From Candidatus Saccharimonadota bacterium (GTDB lineage: Bacteria; Patescibacteriota; Saccharimonadia; Saccharimonadales; Saccharimonadaceae), in contig JAUMVA010000005.1 in the NCBI GenBank assembly GCA_030530425.1, positions 1 through 42,677 of the forward strand: 42,677 nucleotides of DNA, in the 5' to 3' direction. Below are positions 1-9,036 of the stretch, piece after piece; within the stretch, counting starts at the first letter, position 1, and every line of letters starts with the position of its first letter. The notes below the pieces were generated by a model. That model searched no databases, was not told the origin of the DNA, and was given only the letters and a program-made list of their open reading frames with translations. The translations under genes and the position numbers were made by a program.

Positions 1-1825
1 CGCCACCGGAGGAACCGCCGCCACCCGAACCGGAACTACTAGATGAGCTAGCTGATGACGCTACTGATCTAAACGATCTAATAGAATTCGAAAATGAATT
101 TGCATTAAAAGCTTGCGTACCAAAATACCAACTCGGTGTATAATTTGCCTCTCGGTAAACAGCATTCAGCGCCCTACTCCATGAAGCCTCTAAACCAAAC
201 ATTATCGCATAAGGCAACAATCGTTCATATAATACCACCAGACCTTGTGCGTCACGCATCGCCCCACCAACTGATTGATTGAATGCCAATCGCTCCGCTT
301 CAGCCATTGAAATATAACGCTCCAACCCTCGGAGATGAGTATTAGCCTTGACACCAGCCGGAGTTAATTGTTTAAATGTGAAGACCGATGCTAAACTAAT
401 AATACTTACGTTAATCATAAAAAAATGAATTATCGATGACGAAAAAGGTATGAACGCATTAGCTAATATTCCGTCCATATTATCCACACTGACCGATTCA
501 AGCGCCGTTAATAATACGATGAACGAAATACCTGACGCAACTATTGCGATGATTGCTTTAATTATCACTGGGCGAATTATTCGTTTAGTAGCTTGAACGT
601 CATAGATATCACCCCGAAGCGAATCAACTGTTTTTCCCGTAAACGAACTCACCCGTGAGCTCATGTTATAATCATCACGATCAAGCTTAAATTCCTGATC
701 ATCGACTGGTTTAGATTTAAATATTGCAGAGAAAAACTTTTCTTCGCGCTCAGTCCAAGTCCTACCTGGCAATACTTTAATAACATAATCTTTATCTCTT
801 GAAAAAAGTGATTTAGCTTTCCGTTCAATAATTTTAATCTTTCTAGTAATTGCCAACTCAATTAAACCAGCTGGCATAATTTTAGCTGAGTAAGTTGCTA
901 AATTTTCATAAAGGACTGTTGATTGGAAAACATCAATATCAGCCGGAGGCAAATATTCGGTCGGAATAATAGCTAACTGATTTTGACGACGCATTTTTTT
1001 CTTGTCAATTCTTACGACAATAATCAATACTGCGCTGATCGAACCAAGAATCACCACTAGCCATGCCAACATTCGATGATAGTTACTAAGTTTATAGGCC
1101 GCAAAAGTCGCTTCACCAAATTGTATTGCCAAAGTCATATTACCACCAGCTTCTAATGGCTTTGTTGTTGTAAATGTCACAACGCTATTATCATTATTTA
1201 CTTCATAATAGCAGTCGCGTTCCGTACTGTTTAAAACTCCAGTATAACAAGCAATTTGTTTTGGATTAAAATCCTGCCGAACCGATTCATCTAAATGCAC
1301 CCGCGCTATAATTTGTTGAAATTGTTGGCTCCAGCCCGTACCGTTTGTATCCCAATAAAACTCTTGTTTAGCGCTATCAGTCGGTTTCATCGTCACATCA
1401 CGCATAGTGTAATTAAATTCGTATTTGTGAGAACCATGCAGATAAGCCGAATCGCTTTTATCACGAATCGTCAAGACGCGAAATCCAGAGCTAGTTTCAT
1501 TTTTATAGACTGGAGCTGGCTGATCGTCCCGTAAAATTTGTCCTACTTGCAAATCAAGCGTGTGTTTTTGATAAGTTAGCGGAATTGAACGGACAATTCC
1601 ACGATTTTGGTCATAATCTGGGAAAATAGGATAGAGCACTTCTTTAACTCGCAACTCTGACTGACCATCAGCGTTTTTACTCAGATAATAGTCAACCTCC
1701 ATCTTATCAAAATAAAAATCATTCACACTAGCATTTGCTGATTGTGTCGTTAAGCCAATTACTGAACCAGCTGTTACAACAATCATTACGCCAGTTGTCA
1801 CCAATATTTTTTGCCACCTGCTCAT
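1..1825 (-). CDS. DUF2207 family membrane protein, C-terminus cut by window edge
   Basis: An open frame runs from an ATG at 1825 to the window edge, giving about 608 residues with no stop. It begins with a hydrophobic signal or anchor segment (MSRWQKILVTTGVMIVVTAG), followed by a beta-rich extracellular stretch, a membrane segment after the KLSNYHRMLAWLV region, a cytoplasmic part and two more hydrophobic segments. It ends in a Ser/Gly-rich tail (SSSSSSGSGGGGSSGG) still open at base 1. This layout and the Ser/Gly tail are typical of DUF2207 proteins (YciQ-like), which are common in Gram-positive bacteria and CPR; their function is unknown. The start has a good GGGGAG site, and the gene follows the dehydrogenase by 16 bases, so the two are probably co-transcribed. 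Family assignment is by recall of the architecture. Confidence 0.8.
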   Translation of the reverse strand, partial: MSRWQKILVTTGVMIVVTAGSVIGLTTQSANASVNDFYFDKMEVDYYLSKNADGQSELRVKEVLYPIFPDYDQNRGIVRSIPLTYQKHTLDLQVGQILRDDQPAPVYKNETSSGFRVLTIRDKSDSAYLHGSHKYEFNYTMRDVTMKPTDSAKQEFYWDTNGTGWSQQFQQIIARVHLDESVRQDFNPKQIACYTGVLNSTERDCYYEVNNDNSVVTFTTTKPLEAGGNMTLAIQFGEATFAAYKLSNYHRMLAWLVVILGSISAVLIIVVRIDKKKMRRQNQLAIIPTEYLPPADIDVFQSTVLYENLATYSAKIMPAGLIELAITRKIKIIERKAKSLFSRDKDYVIKVLPGRTWTEREEKFFSAIFKSKPVDDQEFKLDRDDYNMSSRVSSFTGKTVDSLRGDIYDVQATKRIIRPVIIKAIIAIVASGISFIVLLTALESVSVDNMDGILANAFIPFSSSIIHFFMINVSIISLASVFTFKQLTPAGVKANTHLRGLERYISMAEAERLAFNQSVGGAMRDAQGLVVLYERLLPYAIMFGLEASWSRALNAVYREANYTPSWYFGTQAFNANSFSNSIRSFRSVASSASSSSSSGSGGGGSSGG

Positions 1826-1841
1826 TTTTACTCCCCGTAAT

Positions 1842-2834
1842 TTAATAAGGTATTTCATTTTTAATTTTATCATATTTAGTCATATTGATAATATTTTCCA
1901 AACTAATTTTTACCATATTACGTACGGCATGATTAGTATTAAAGGCGATATGCGGCGTAATAATTACGTTTGGTAGAGACTTTAATTTGCGAAACAGTTC
2001 GTCTTCAATTATCGCACCTGATAAATCGCGCTGAAAAATATTTTTTTCACCTTCAATTACATCAAGTGCCGCACCAGAGAGCCGACCAGACAACAAAGCA
2101 TCATATAAATCCCGCGTGTTAACAATTTCACCACGAGCTACATTAATAATTACAGAACCACGTGGTAGCTTGGCGATAGTTTGGCTGTTTATTAAATGAC
2201 GACTACCCTTATTTAGTGGCATATAAATTCCAATTAGATTCGCTTGCTTTAAAAAATCATCTAAATTATCGACATATTCTAGCCATTGCCGTTCTTCTTC
2301 AAGCGGCGCAACATCATAAGCAATTACCCGTCCGCCAAATCCTTGAAAAGCTCGTGCTGCCTCAAGACCAATGTGTCCAGTACCAAGAATCCCAACCGTA
2401 AAATCACGAATTTCACGACCAATTAAGTTTTCTAAACGATAATCATTATTCTGCCAGCGTAAACAACCTAATTGTAAATTTCTCAGTAGCATCAAAGCTA
2501 ATGCCACCGAGTGCTCACTAATCGCATTTGGTGAGTAATCTGGAACTCTCGCAAATCTGACATCATGATCATAACCTAGTTCGCAGTTTAGACCATCAAA
2601 TCCCGCCTGCCGTAGAGAAAAATATCTAATGCCTTGCTGCTGCATCCGCTCATAAATTACTTGATCATAACAGCGGGTTGTAATATCAGTCACACCATCC
2701 ATACCATCCAATAAGTCAATAGTTGTCATATCGAGTGGCTGACTAGTTGTAAAACATTCAACTCCAAACTTTGCCGCAAAATGCTCAAAATATTCCAGCT
2801 CATCCGGCCTCACCCCAAAGTTAATAATTCTCAT
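1842..2834 (-). CDS. ldhA: D-2-hydroxyacid dehydrogenase, probably D-lactate dehydrogenase
   Basis: 330 aa, the normal length of the NAD-dependent D-lactate dehydrogenase group. The NAD-binding loop GTGHIG is at about 151-156, and the catalytic set of the family is present: Arg234 in NVARGE, Glu at 261/263 in DVIEGE and His295 in TPHIAFN. Known members reduce pyruvate to D-lactate and regenerate NAD+, which fits a fermentative organism; related 2-hydroxyacid substrates cannot be excluded. The start lies 6 bases after a TACCAT -10 element with no Shine-Dalgarno, so the mRNA is predicted to be leaderless. The promoter sits inside a perfect inverted repeat (2832-2861). The DUF2207 gene follows. 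Confidence 0.88.
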   Translation of the reverse strand: MRIINFGVRPDELEYFEHFAAKFGVECFTTSQPLDMTTIDLLDGMDGVTDITTRCYDQVIYERMQQQGIRYFSLRQAGFDGLNCELGYDHDVRFARVPDYSPNAISEHSVALALMLLRNLQLGCLRWQNNDYRLENLIGREIRDFTVGILGTGHIGLEAARAFQGFGGRVIAYDVAPLEEERQWLEYVDNLDDFLKQANLIGIYMPLNKGSRHLINSQTIAKLPRGSVIINVARGEIVNTRDLYDALLSGRLSGAALDVIEGEKNIFQRDLSGAIIEDELFRKLKSLPNVIITPHIAFNTNHAVRNMVKISLENIINMTKYDKIKNEIPY

Positions 2835-2861
2835 GTTTAAATGGTATCATTTTTAAACATG
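2832..2861. promoter_or_regulatory. 10+10 bp perfect inverted repeat over the dehydrogenase promoter and start
   Basis: CATGTTTAAA at 2832-2841 is repeated inverted as TTTAAACATG at 2852-2861, with a 10-base spacer. The extended -10 (TGATACCAT on the minus strand, 2841-2849) and the start codon (2834-2832) lie inside it. There is no GC-rich stem and no following T run, so it does not look like a terminator for lysS. An operator for a dimeric repressor is the simplest reading; the regulator is unknown. Confidence 0.55.
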
Positions 2862-2882
2862 TTTTTCAATTTTATTAATAAG

Positions 2883-4412
2883 TTATTTAGTGATTTTTTG
2901 TTTTTCGTTAACTTCACCAAAATCAATTTCTGGATAAATCTTACGAGTTACCGGATCGATTTCTCGACGCAACTGAGGAAATGGTACACCTTCACGAGCA
3001 GTCACACCTTCAAAAATCCAAAATACTCGCTCTGAATAGCCCCAACCACAAGTCGGTGGCATGCCATACTCCAACATCTCAACAAAATCAATATCAAGCA
3101 TCATCGCCTCATCATCACCCGCCTCACGCATCCTTTGTTGTTCCAAAAAACGCTCTAACTGATCAGCCGGGTCATTTAATTCTGAAAAACCATTACCTAA
3201 TTCACTTCCTGCAATAATCGGCTGAAATCGCTCAGTCAATCGATTATCTTCAAGATTTGCTTTTGATAGTGGTGAAATAAACTTTGGCGTATTTATTAAC
3301 CACACTGGACCAGCCACATCTTTACGAATATTTTTCCAGAGTTTATCAATAATTCGCGCTCGATTATCAGCCTTTTCAACCTCTAAATTATTATCAGCTA
3401 AAATTTGCTTCAGGCGCTCAATATTAGTTTCAAAAATATCGATGTTATATCGTTGGTTTAAAGTAGTAGTATAATCCCAAACTTCCCATTTTTGACTCAT
3501 ATCAACATTAAACTTACCAAATTGAAACTGCAGCTTGCCAAAAGTTTTTTGTAACACATCACGATACATTTCTTCCATCATTTGCATACCATCCTGCCAG
3601 TTAGCATAGGCCCAGTACCATTCCATTGCTACGTGCTCTGGTAAGTGTTCATCTGAATAATTTTCATTACGAAAACGCTGACCAATATCATAAACCTTTT
3701 CATAACCAGCACCAATTAAGCGCTTCAATGGTAATTCGTGCGAAATCCGCAGATAAAAATCCTCACCCAAAGCATCCATATGCGTCACAAACGGGTTAGC
3801 GTCAGCACCACCTGTAGTATGTTCCAAAACCGACGTATTAATCTCAATAAAGCCTCGTTGATTTAAAAAATCACGCGTTGCCTGCCAGAATTTTGATCGA
3901 CGAATATAGCGATCACGCACGTCTTGATTAAGATTTATGTCTAAATATCTGCGACGCAATCGTTCCTCTTTGTTCGACAATTCTTCTGGCAATGGACGAA
4001 GAGCTTTAGCTAATAATCGCACCGAATCAGCCATCACTGAAATCTCACCCGTTTGAGTCTTAATTACCTGGCCATTAACCTCTACAAAATCGCCAGTATC
4101 TAGCAATCGTAGTTCAGCCATGCTCAACCAATTATTGTTCACACTAGCCGTTAACTTATCGCGCTGTAAAAAAATCTGTAATTCACCACTAAAATCTTTT
4201 AATACCAAAAAAGCAATCTTACCAAACTTGCGAATTTTTATTACTCGTCCGACCACAGACACGGTTTGTGTTTCAAGCTTTTCAAAATTAGATACGATTT
4301 CATCCAATTGATGTGTTCGTCGAGCCCTACTAGGATAAAGATCATAGCCCAGATCTAATAATTCCTGTTTCTTACGTAGTCGTTCATTGCGAAAATCTTG
4401 TAATGTTGCCAT
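2883..4412 (-). CDS. lysS: Lysyl-tRNA synthetase, class II
   Basis: 509 aa, the usual length. An N-terminal OB-fold anticodon-binding domain (about 50-140, VVGRVIKIRKFGKIAFLVL) precedes the class II catalytic core with motif 2 around FRNENYSDEH (247-256) and the family-typical GGADANPFVT at about 201. Motif 3 (GWGYSERVFWIFEG, near residue 470) keeps the essential Arg but differs from the GIDRLVML form of E. coli LysS. It charges tRNA-Lys in the cytoplasm. The start ATG is preceded by AAAGGA, and an extended -10 TGATAAAAT lies at 4434-4442, so this gene has a leader and its own promoter directly behind the greA terminator. Confidence 0.96.
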   Translation of the reverse strand: MATLQDFRNERLRKKQELLDLGYDLYPSRARRTHQLDEIVSNFEKLETQTVSVVGRVIKIRKFGKIAFLVLKDFSGELQIFLQRDKLTASVNNNWLSMAELRLLDTGDFVEVNGQVIKTQTGEISVMADSVRLLAKALRPLPEELSNKEERLRRRYLDINLNQDVRDRYIRRSKFWQATRDFLNQRGFIEINTSVLEHTTGGADANPFVTHMDALGEDFYLRISHELPLKRLIGAGYEKVYDIGQRFRNENYSDEHLPEHVAMEWYWAYANWQDGMQMMEEMYRDVLQKTFGKLQFQFGKFNVDMSQKWEVWDYTTTLNQRYNIDIFETNIERLKQILADNNLEVEKADNRARIIDKLWKNIRKDVAGPVWLINTPKFISPLSKANLEDNRLTERFQPIIAGSELGNGFSELNDPADQLERFLEQQRMREAGDDEAMMLDIDFVEMLEYGMPPTCGWGYSERVFWIFEGVTAREGVPFPQLRREIDPVTRKIYPEIDFGEVNEKQKITK

Positions 4413-4433
4413 AATATTCCTTTATTTACTTTT

Positions 4434-4442
4434 ATTTTATCA
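4434..4442 (-). promoter_or_regulatory. lysS extended -10 promoter
   Basis: TGATAAAAT on the minus strand, one base after the greA terminator stem. The -35 position falls in the terminator hairpin and has no match to TTGACA. Confidence 0.6.
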
Positions 4443-4443
4443 C

Positions 4444-4477
4444 AAAATTGCCCCTGATACTAATCAGAGGCAATTTT
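4444..4477 (-). terminator. greA terminator
   Basis: A 15-bp stem (4444-4458 with 4463-4477) and a 4-base loop, with one G-U pair in the RNA, flanked by A and T runs. It lies 15 bases past the greA stop. Confidence 0.8.
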
Positions 4478-4492
4478 TATTTTTTTAAAATC

Positions 4493-4966
4493 TTAATGCT
4501 TGCCAATCTTTAAAATCTTGTATTCAATTATATCGCCGTTTGGAGACTTGACCTTTATCACAGCACCTTCAAGCTGACCAATTAACTCATTTCCCAAAGG
4601 TGATTCGTCGCTAATTTTGCCAGCCATCGGATCAGCATCAGTTGTGCTGACAATTTCATATTCAATCTTCTTTTTATCACTTAATCGTTCTAAGCTAACT
4701 ATTGATCCAATTCCAATACCGATCGAATTCATCACCTCATCGCTAATAATTTCAGCATTATCAATAATATCTTTGAGTTCAGCAATTTTAGTTTCTAATT
4801 CTGCTTGCTCTGAGCGAGCTGCATCATATTCGGCATTTTCTCGTAAATCACCAAAATCCCTAGCTTCAGCAATTCGATCAGCTACCTGACTACGATAAGC
4901 AATTAATTTTTCTAATTCAGCTTTTTTATCATTTAAACTTTGTTGAGTTAATTTAATTTTTTTCAT
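4493..4966 (-). CDS. greA: Transcription elongation factor GreA
   Basis: 157 aa, full length for the family. The N-terminal antiparallel coiled coil contains the family signature GDLRENAEYDAARSEQ (about 39-54), whose acidic residues stimulate transcript cleavage by RNA polymerase; the C-terminal FKBP-like domain contains the SPLGNELIGQ segment. GreA rescues backtracked RNA polymerase by promoting 3' RNA cleavage. It has a clear AGGAG site and follows proS by 14 bases, so it is in one operon with it. A strong hairpin terminator lies downstream. Confidence 0.95.
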   Translation of the reverse strand: MKKIKLTQQSLNDKKAELEKLIAYRSQVADRIAEARDFGDLRENAEYDAARSEQAELETKIAELKDIIDNAEIISDEVMNSIGIGIGSIVSLERLSDKKKIEYEIVSTTDADPMAGKISDESPLGNELIGQLEGAVIKVKSPNGDIIEYKILKIGKH

Positions 4967-4980
4967 AAATCTCCTAATTT

Positions 4981-6222
4981 CTACTTTACTTTATCGAATA
5001 ATTCGGTTTTAGTCAATATTTGAGTGTCACCAGTTGCACGATAAGTTAATTCAAACTTGTCATCTTCTAATAAACGACGGCTAATCACTACTCGCCATGG
5101 TAAGCCAATCAAATCTGCATCAGCAAATTTGGCGCCAGCCCGCACCCCCTGTCGATCATCATACAAAACTTCAACGCCAGCTGCTGTCAATTCATGATAC
5201 AGTTCATCGGCTTTATCTATTGATGCATCATCAACAGCCACTAAATGAACTTTAAACGGTGCAACATTTTCTGGCCAAACCAACCCTTTATCATCGGCAA
5301 ATTTTTCAACAATCACTCCCATCACTCGAGTAATTCCAATGCCATACGAACCTAGATATAGTGATTGCCGTTGTCCTGACGCATCAGTATAATACAACCC
5401 CATTTCATCAGTTTTTTGAGTACCAAAATTAAAAATGTTACCGACTTCAGCTGTCTTAACTGGTTCTAATTCTTCACGAGCAATACTCAATTCTGCGACT
5501 GCATTATCAATCACTTCTTCATTTACCGCAACGTTTTTTTCTCGGTGTAAATATATTACATCCTCACCAGCTTCACAAATCGTTTGAAACTCATGACTAA
5601 ATTTGGTAAACGACCCACCACTTGCAAAAGTCACATAAGTATCATCACCAATACCAAATCGCTGATAACAACGTTTATATGACTCAATCACCTGTTTGTA
5701 ATAATCATCTAGATCTTCAGCCGTCGCATGAAATGAATACATATCTTTCATTAGAAATTCACGACCGCGCATAATACCACTTTTAGCCCGCAACTCATTA
5801 CGCATTTTGGTTTGAAATTGATACAAACTGATTGGCAAATCTTTATAACTTTGAACAAAAGATTGCATCATGTTGACAATTGGCTCTTCATGACTCCAGC
5901 CTAAACCAACTTCGGTCTCATCTTTTAACTGCGTCTTAAACCAAATATCAACCGTCTCATCATTCCAACGACCAGTTTTTTCCCAAACTTCCTTACGTTG
6001 TAAACTAGTCATGACTAATTCATTGCTATGAAGGGCATTCATTTCTTCGCGTACAATTTGTTTGATCTTTTCAATTACCCTAATACCTAGCGGCAAATAA
6101 GCATAGACACCAGCCATTTCTTTATAGACGAATCCAGCTCGAATTAATAACTGAGCATTTTTCGCTACTTCATCAGCTGGTGCGGTTTTACTAGTTTTGG
6201 TAAAAAGTTGACTCTGTCGCAT
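4981..6222 (-). CDS. proS: Prolyl-tRNA synthetase, short form without editing domain
   Basis: 413 aa against about 570 in E. coli. Class II core: motif 2 region KMRNELRAKSGIMRGREF at about 139-156, then DMYSFHA, and motif 3 LGSYGIGITRVMGV; the C-terminal anticodon-binding domain contains LYDDRQGVRAGAKFADADLIG. The sequence passes almost directly from motif 2 to motif 3, so the roughly 180-residue INS domain that clears mischarged Ala-tRNA-Pro is absent, as in several alphaproteobacteria and CPR. I see no stand-alone editing factor in this window. The start has AAGGA and a leader of about 35 bases after TATAAT at 6264-6269. It is the first gene of proS-greA. Confidence 0.95.
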   Translation of the reverse strand: MRQSQLFTKTSKTAPADEVAKNAQLLIRAGFVYKEMAGVYAYLPLGIRVIEKIKQIVREEMNALHSNELVMTSLQRKEVWEKTGRWNDETVDIWFKTQLKDETEVGLGWSHEEPIVNMMQSFVQSYKDLPISLYQFQTKMRNELRAKSGIMRGREFLMKDMYSFHATAEDLDDYYKQVIESYKRCYQRFGIGDDTYVTFASGGSFTKFSHEFQTICEAGEDVIYLHREKNVAVNEEVIDNAVAELSIAREELEPVKTAEVGNIFNFGTQKTDEMGLYYTDASGQRQSLYLGSYGIGITRVMGVIVEKFADDKGLVWPENVAPFKVHLVAVDDASIDKADELYHELTAAGVEVLYDDRQGVRAGAKFADADLIGLPWRVVISRRLLEDDKFELTYRATGDTQILTKTELFDKVK

Positions 6223-6263
6223 GTTATTCCTTACTTTATAGTCATTTAGTTTTTCTAGGTATA

Positions 6264-6272
6264 ATTATATCA
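6264..6272 (-). promoter_or_regulatory. proS extended -10 promoter
   Basis: TGATATAAT on the minus strand, about 42 bases upstream of the proS ATG. The leader contains an AAGGAATAAC ribosome-binding site. Confidence 0.65.
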
Positions 6273-6291
6273 CAGGAGAGATATTTACTGA

Positions 6292-7113
6292 TTAGTTTAA
6301 ACCAGAAAGCATTGGTAAATACAGCAAAGCCACAAAAGCAACACCATTATTCATCATATGCATCAAAATACTTGGGTAAATTGAACCCGAGACTTCACGA
6401 GTTAAACACATTACCACAGATAATGAGAAGGTAACTACCACCGATATCCATCCACCGCCATTATAATGTGCTAGACCAAACAAGACACTCACTATCAACA
6501 TTGACATGAAAAAATTTGAATGTGATCGTAATTTGCCAAATAAATAGCCGCGAAAAGCAGTTTCTTCAGCAACAGGAACTAATATTACCAATAGCACGAA
6601 AACTGTCATCAAATCAAAGCGTGAATTTTGCAAACTAAAACTAAAACCCAATTCCTGCCGTTGATTGATATTAAAATCTGGAAAAATATTTTGAATCAGC
6701 ATCACAAGACCAACACGCAACAACATAGCTAAAATGATTCCAGTAATCGCTAAACCGATTTCCTTCCACTTCAGCCACCCAGTAAAGCCTAACTTTTTTA
6801 ATTCTACCGTGACTAATTTAGTGAGCTTTGATAATTTTTGTCGCTTTATCAACGCTCTTGGAACACAAACTAGCATCACAAAAGTCAACATCCACACTGC
6901 AAAAGTTATTAAAGTACTAAACATAATCTGATTACTCGATAACAGATCAATTATTTCTGGCGACAGTTTTTTAATTAGACTTAAAATCTGAACAAATAAA
7001 AACCCCGTCACTAGATAAGCGACCGTTACCCAAATCACTAAAATTATATTTTTTATCATTGCCGACTTGATTTTAGACCAATTCGGTTTTAATTTAGAAA
7101 AATTTAAAAACAT
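6292..7113 (-). CDS. CPBP-family intramembrane metalloprotease
   Basis: 273 aa from ATG 7113; a GTG one codon earlier is possible. Multi-pass membrane protein whose C-terminal half carries the CPBP (CAAX protease/bacteriocin-processing, Abi) motifs: EETAFRG, then FGLAHYNGG, then HMMNNG, which supply the Glu, Arg and His residues of the intramembrane site. Bacterial members cleave peptides or prenylated proteins, or act in bacteriocin immunity; the substrate here is unknown. Its start overlaps the 3' end of rseP by 20 bases, so it is translationally linked to a second intramembrane protease. Confidence 0.88.
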   Translation of the reverse strand: MFLNFSKLKPNWSKIKSAMIKNIILVIWVTVAYLVTGFLFVQILSLIKKLSPEIIDLLSSNQIMFSTLITFAVWMLTFVMLVCVPRALIKRQKLSKLTKLVTVELKKLGFTGWLKWKEIGLAITGIILAMLLRVGLVMLIQNIFPDFNINQRQELGFSFSLQNSRFDLMTVFVLLVILVPVAEETAFRGYLFGKLRSHSNFFMSMLIVSVLFGLAHYNGGGWISVVVTFSLSVVMCLTREVSGSIYPSILMHMMNNGVAFVALLYLPMLSGLN

Positions 7114-8248
7114 CACTTACCGTAATTATTAAACTTAATATTAATAAAGCTAGCATCCCTAAGCCGTGAATTTTTGATTCCAATTCCTCACCCAATGGTT
7201 TATTCAGAAGCCTAAATATCATCGTTACAAACCAACGACCACCATCGAGCGCTGGAATAGGCAGAGCATTCATTACTGCTAAAGTTAAGGAGATAATTGC
7301 CACAAATAGCCAAAAATTAGTCATCGATCCACCAATTAAGGCTGGGAAAATTACTCCCAAAAGGCCGACAGGTCCAGCGACTGACTCACCCGCCGCAGCT
7401 AGTTTTTGATCAGCTAATTGTCTTATTGTTTGATCTGAACTTATTTTTTGAACTAAACCACTAAAAAAATTATTCATTAAGTCGCCCAGTCCATGTAAAG
7501 TTACTTCCATGAACTGTAAAACCGTACCCACACCAACAATCGGAGCTGACCAAGTCGCATAAATTACCGATGTCTGATTAGGCACAGCCCCAAGATAACC
7601 TTTAGACTTTGCTATTTCTTCATTATTTAAGTTGACCAAAATATTTTTTAATTCACCGTTATCTCGTTCTCGATAAGCAAGTTCGATTTTTTGTCCAGCA
7701 TGTTGTTTAGTTAAACTACGTAACTTATCAGAACTGTCAACTTTTTCACCATTTACTGACACAATCACGTTACCAGTTTTCAATCCAGATTCGTAAGCTG
7801 GTGAATCTTTTGACACAGCACTTATTTTTACTGGTGAAAGCTCCAACCGCCCATCATTACGCAGGCGAAATTGATCATTCAAGACCACTGGTAAACCGGT
7901 AATAGCCAATATCGTCATAACCACACAAGCAAATAAAAAATTCATTGCCACGCCAGCAAATAATATTTTAGTTTTTGCCCATAAACTTGCCGCGCCATAA
8001 TCGCCTTTTTTATTAGCGCTATCATGTTCACCTTGCAATCTGACATAACCACCGAGCGGTATTAAATTAATTTTAAATAAAATACCATTTTTCAGTCGTT
8101 TTGACCAAGCAGTTGGCGGAAAACCAATTCCAAACTCCTCAACTTTTACGCCATTACGAATTGCAGCAATCGCGTGTCCTAGCTCATGGATCGTTACCAA
8201 AAAGACCAACACCAATAAGCCAACAATAATTCCCAAGACAGTTTGCAT
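7094..8248 (-). CDS. rseP: Site-2 intramembrane zinc protease (RseP/MmpA type)
   Basis: 384 aa. The active-site HELGH is at 21-25 in the first membrane helix and the partner motif NALPIPALDGGRW is near residue 330, the M50 zinc ligand set. Between them is a single PDZ domain (about 125-205, SPAYESGLKTGNVIVSVNG); E. coli RseP has two. Site-2 proteases cleave membrane-embedded regulators or leftover signal peptides. Which substrate applies here cannot be told, as no anti-sigma factor is visible nearby. It starts 14 bases after frr, an arrangement often seen near frr in bacteria. No clear Shine-Dalgarno is present. Confidence 0.93.
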   Translation of the reverse strand: MQTVLGIIVGLLVLVFLVTIHELGHAIAAIRNGVKVEEFGIGFPPTAWSKRLKNGILFKINLIPLGGYVRLQGEHDSANKKGDYGAASLWAKTKILFAGVAMNFLFACVVMTILAITGLPVVLNDQFRLRNDGRLELSPVKISAVSKDSPAYESGLKTGNVIVSVNGEKVDSSDKLRSLTKQHAGQKIELAYRERDNGELKNILVNLNNEEIAKSKGYLGAVPNQTSVIYATWSAPIVGVGTVLQFMEVTLHGLGDLMNNFFSGLVQKISSDQTIRQLADQKLAAAGESVAGPVGLLGVIFPALIGGSMTNFWLFVAIISLTLAVMNALPIPALDGGRWFVTMIFRLLNKPLGEELESKIHGLGMLALLILSLIITVSDVFKFF

Positions 8249-8262
8249 CTACTTATTTACCA

Positions 8263-8817
8263 CTATATTGTAGTGATTTCCTTTTCTTTTTGTTTAAAAA
8301 TAGCTTCGATTTCCTCTTGGGTTTTATCAACCAAAGTTTGTACATCTTTTTCATAACGACGTTTATCATCTTCAGAAATCTGCTTATCGTCTTTTAGCTT
8401 TTTTAATTCCTTAAAAGCATCCTGACGAACGTTGCGAATCCGAATTTTAGCTTCTTCAACTTTTTCGCCAGCTTGTTTAACAATTTCTAAACGCCGCTCC
8501 GTCGTAAGTGGTGGAATCGGTACACGCACCGTTTTACCATCATCACTCGGATTCAACCCTAATGAACGATCATTACGAATCGAACTAGCGATCGCCTGAA
8601 CGTTATTTACATCAAATGGTGTAATCATCAGCATCTGTGCATCTGCCACCACTACATTCGCCACTTGGTTAAGCGGCATAACCGTACCATAAGCTTCAAC
8701 TTTAACATTTGCCAGCATTGATGCTTGCGCTCGTCCCGTACGCACCGATTGCATTGCTTGAGTAAAAAACTCAATTATTTTTTTCATTTCCTCTTGATAT
8801 TGGCTTAATTCAAACAT
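8263..8817 (-). CDS. frr: Ribosome recycling factor
   Basis: 184 aa, the normal RRF length. Recognisable conserved blocks: SVRTGRAQASMLANVKVEAYG (about 24-44), the ITPFD segment, IPPLTTERR and the C-terminal long helix with DDKRRYEKDVQTLVDK. With EF-G it splits post-termination ribosomes. It has a GGGAG ribosome-binding site and TATAAT at 8839-8844. First gene of the frr-rseP-CPBP operon. Confidence 0.97.
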   Translation of the reverse strand: MFELSQYQEEMKKIIEFFTQAMQSVRTGRAQASMLANVKVEAYGTVMPLNQVANVVVADAQMLMITPFDVNNVQAIASSIRNDRSLGLNPSDDGKTVRVPIPPLTTERRLEIVKQAGEKVEEAKIRIRNVRQDAFKELKKLKDDKQISEDDKRRYEKDVQTLVDKTQEEIEAIFKQKEKEITTI

Positions 8818-8838
8818 ATTCTCCCTTTCTTTACTTAT

Positions 8839-8847
8839 ATTATATCA
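8839..8847 (-). promoter_or_regulatory. frr extended -10 promoter
   Basis: TGATATAAT on the minus strand, 21 bases upstream of the frr ATG. No good -35 is seen. Confidence 0.6.
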
Positions 8848-8869
8848 AAAGCTATTTCTTGACTCCATC

Positions 8870-8898
8870 TTGACTTTTTAGCATAACTGTGATATAAT
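8870..8898 (+). promoter_or_regulatory. Distal promoter (P1) of the 120-aa gene
   Basis: TTGACT (8870-8875), a 17-base spacer and a perfect TATAAT (8893-8898) preceded by TGA, so it has both a -35 and an extended -10. The start of transcription would be near 8905, giving a leader of about 130 bases. Confidence 0.8.
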
Positions 8899-8910
8899 GA
8901 AAGTATAGTT

Positions 8911-8933
8911 TACCAAGCAAATATTGTTTGGTA
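8911..8933 (+). other. Leader hairpin between tandem promoters
   Basis: TACCAAGCAA (8911-8920) pairs with TTGTTTGGTA (8924-8933) across a 3-base loop, with one G-U pair in the RNA, and is followed by ATTTTATTTT. It lies just after the P1 start site. It could be a weak attenuator, an mRNA-stabilising 5' stem, or a DNA operator. Confidence 0.5.
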
Positions 8934-8965
8934 ATTTTATTTTAAGATATTTTATGTTTTAAGTA

Positions 8966-8994
8966 TTGACTTTTTAAACCTTTTATGCTAATAT
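8966..8994 (+). promoter_or_regulatory. Proximal promoter (P2) of the 120-aa gene
   Basis: TTGACT (8966-8971), 17-base spacer, TAATAT (8989-8994) preceded by TGC (an extended -10). Start of transcription near 9001. Confidence 0.7.
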
Positions 8995-9036
8995 GGAGGT
9001 ATCAAATAATTTAAATCAAAACAAAAAGGACAAAAT

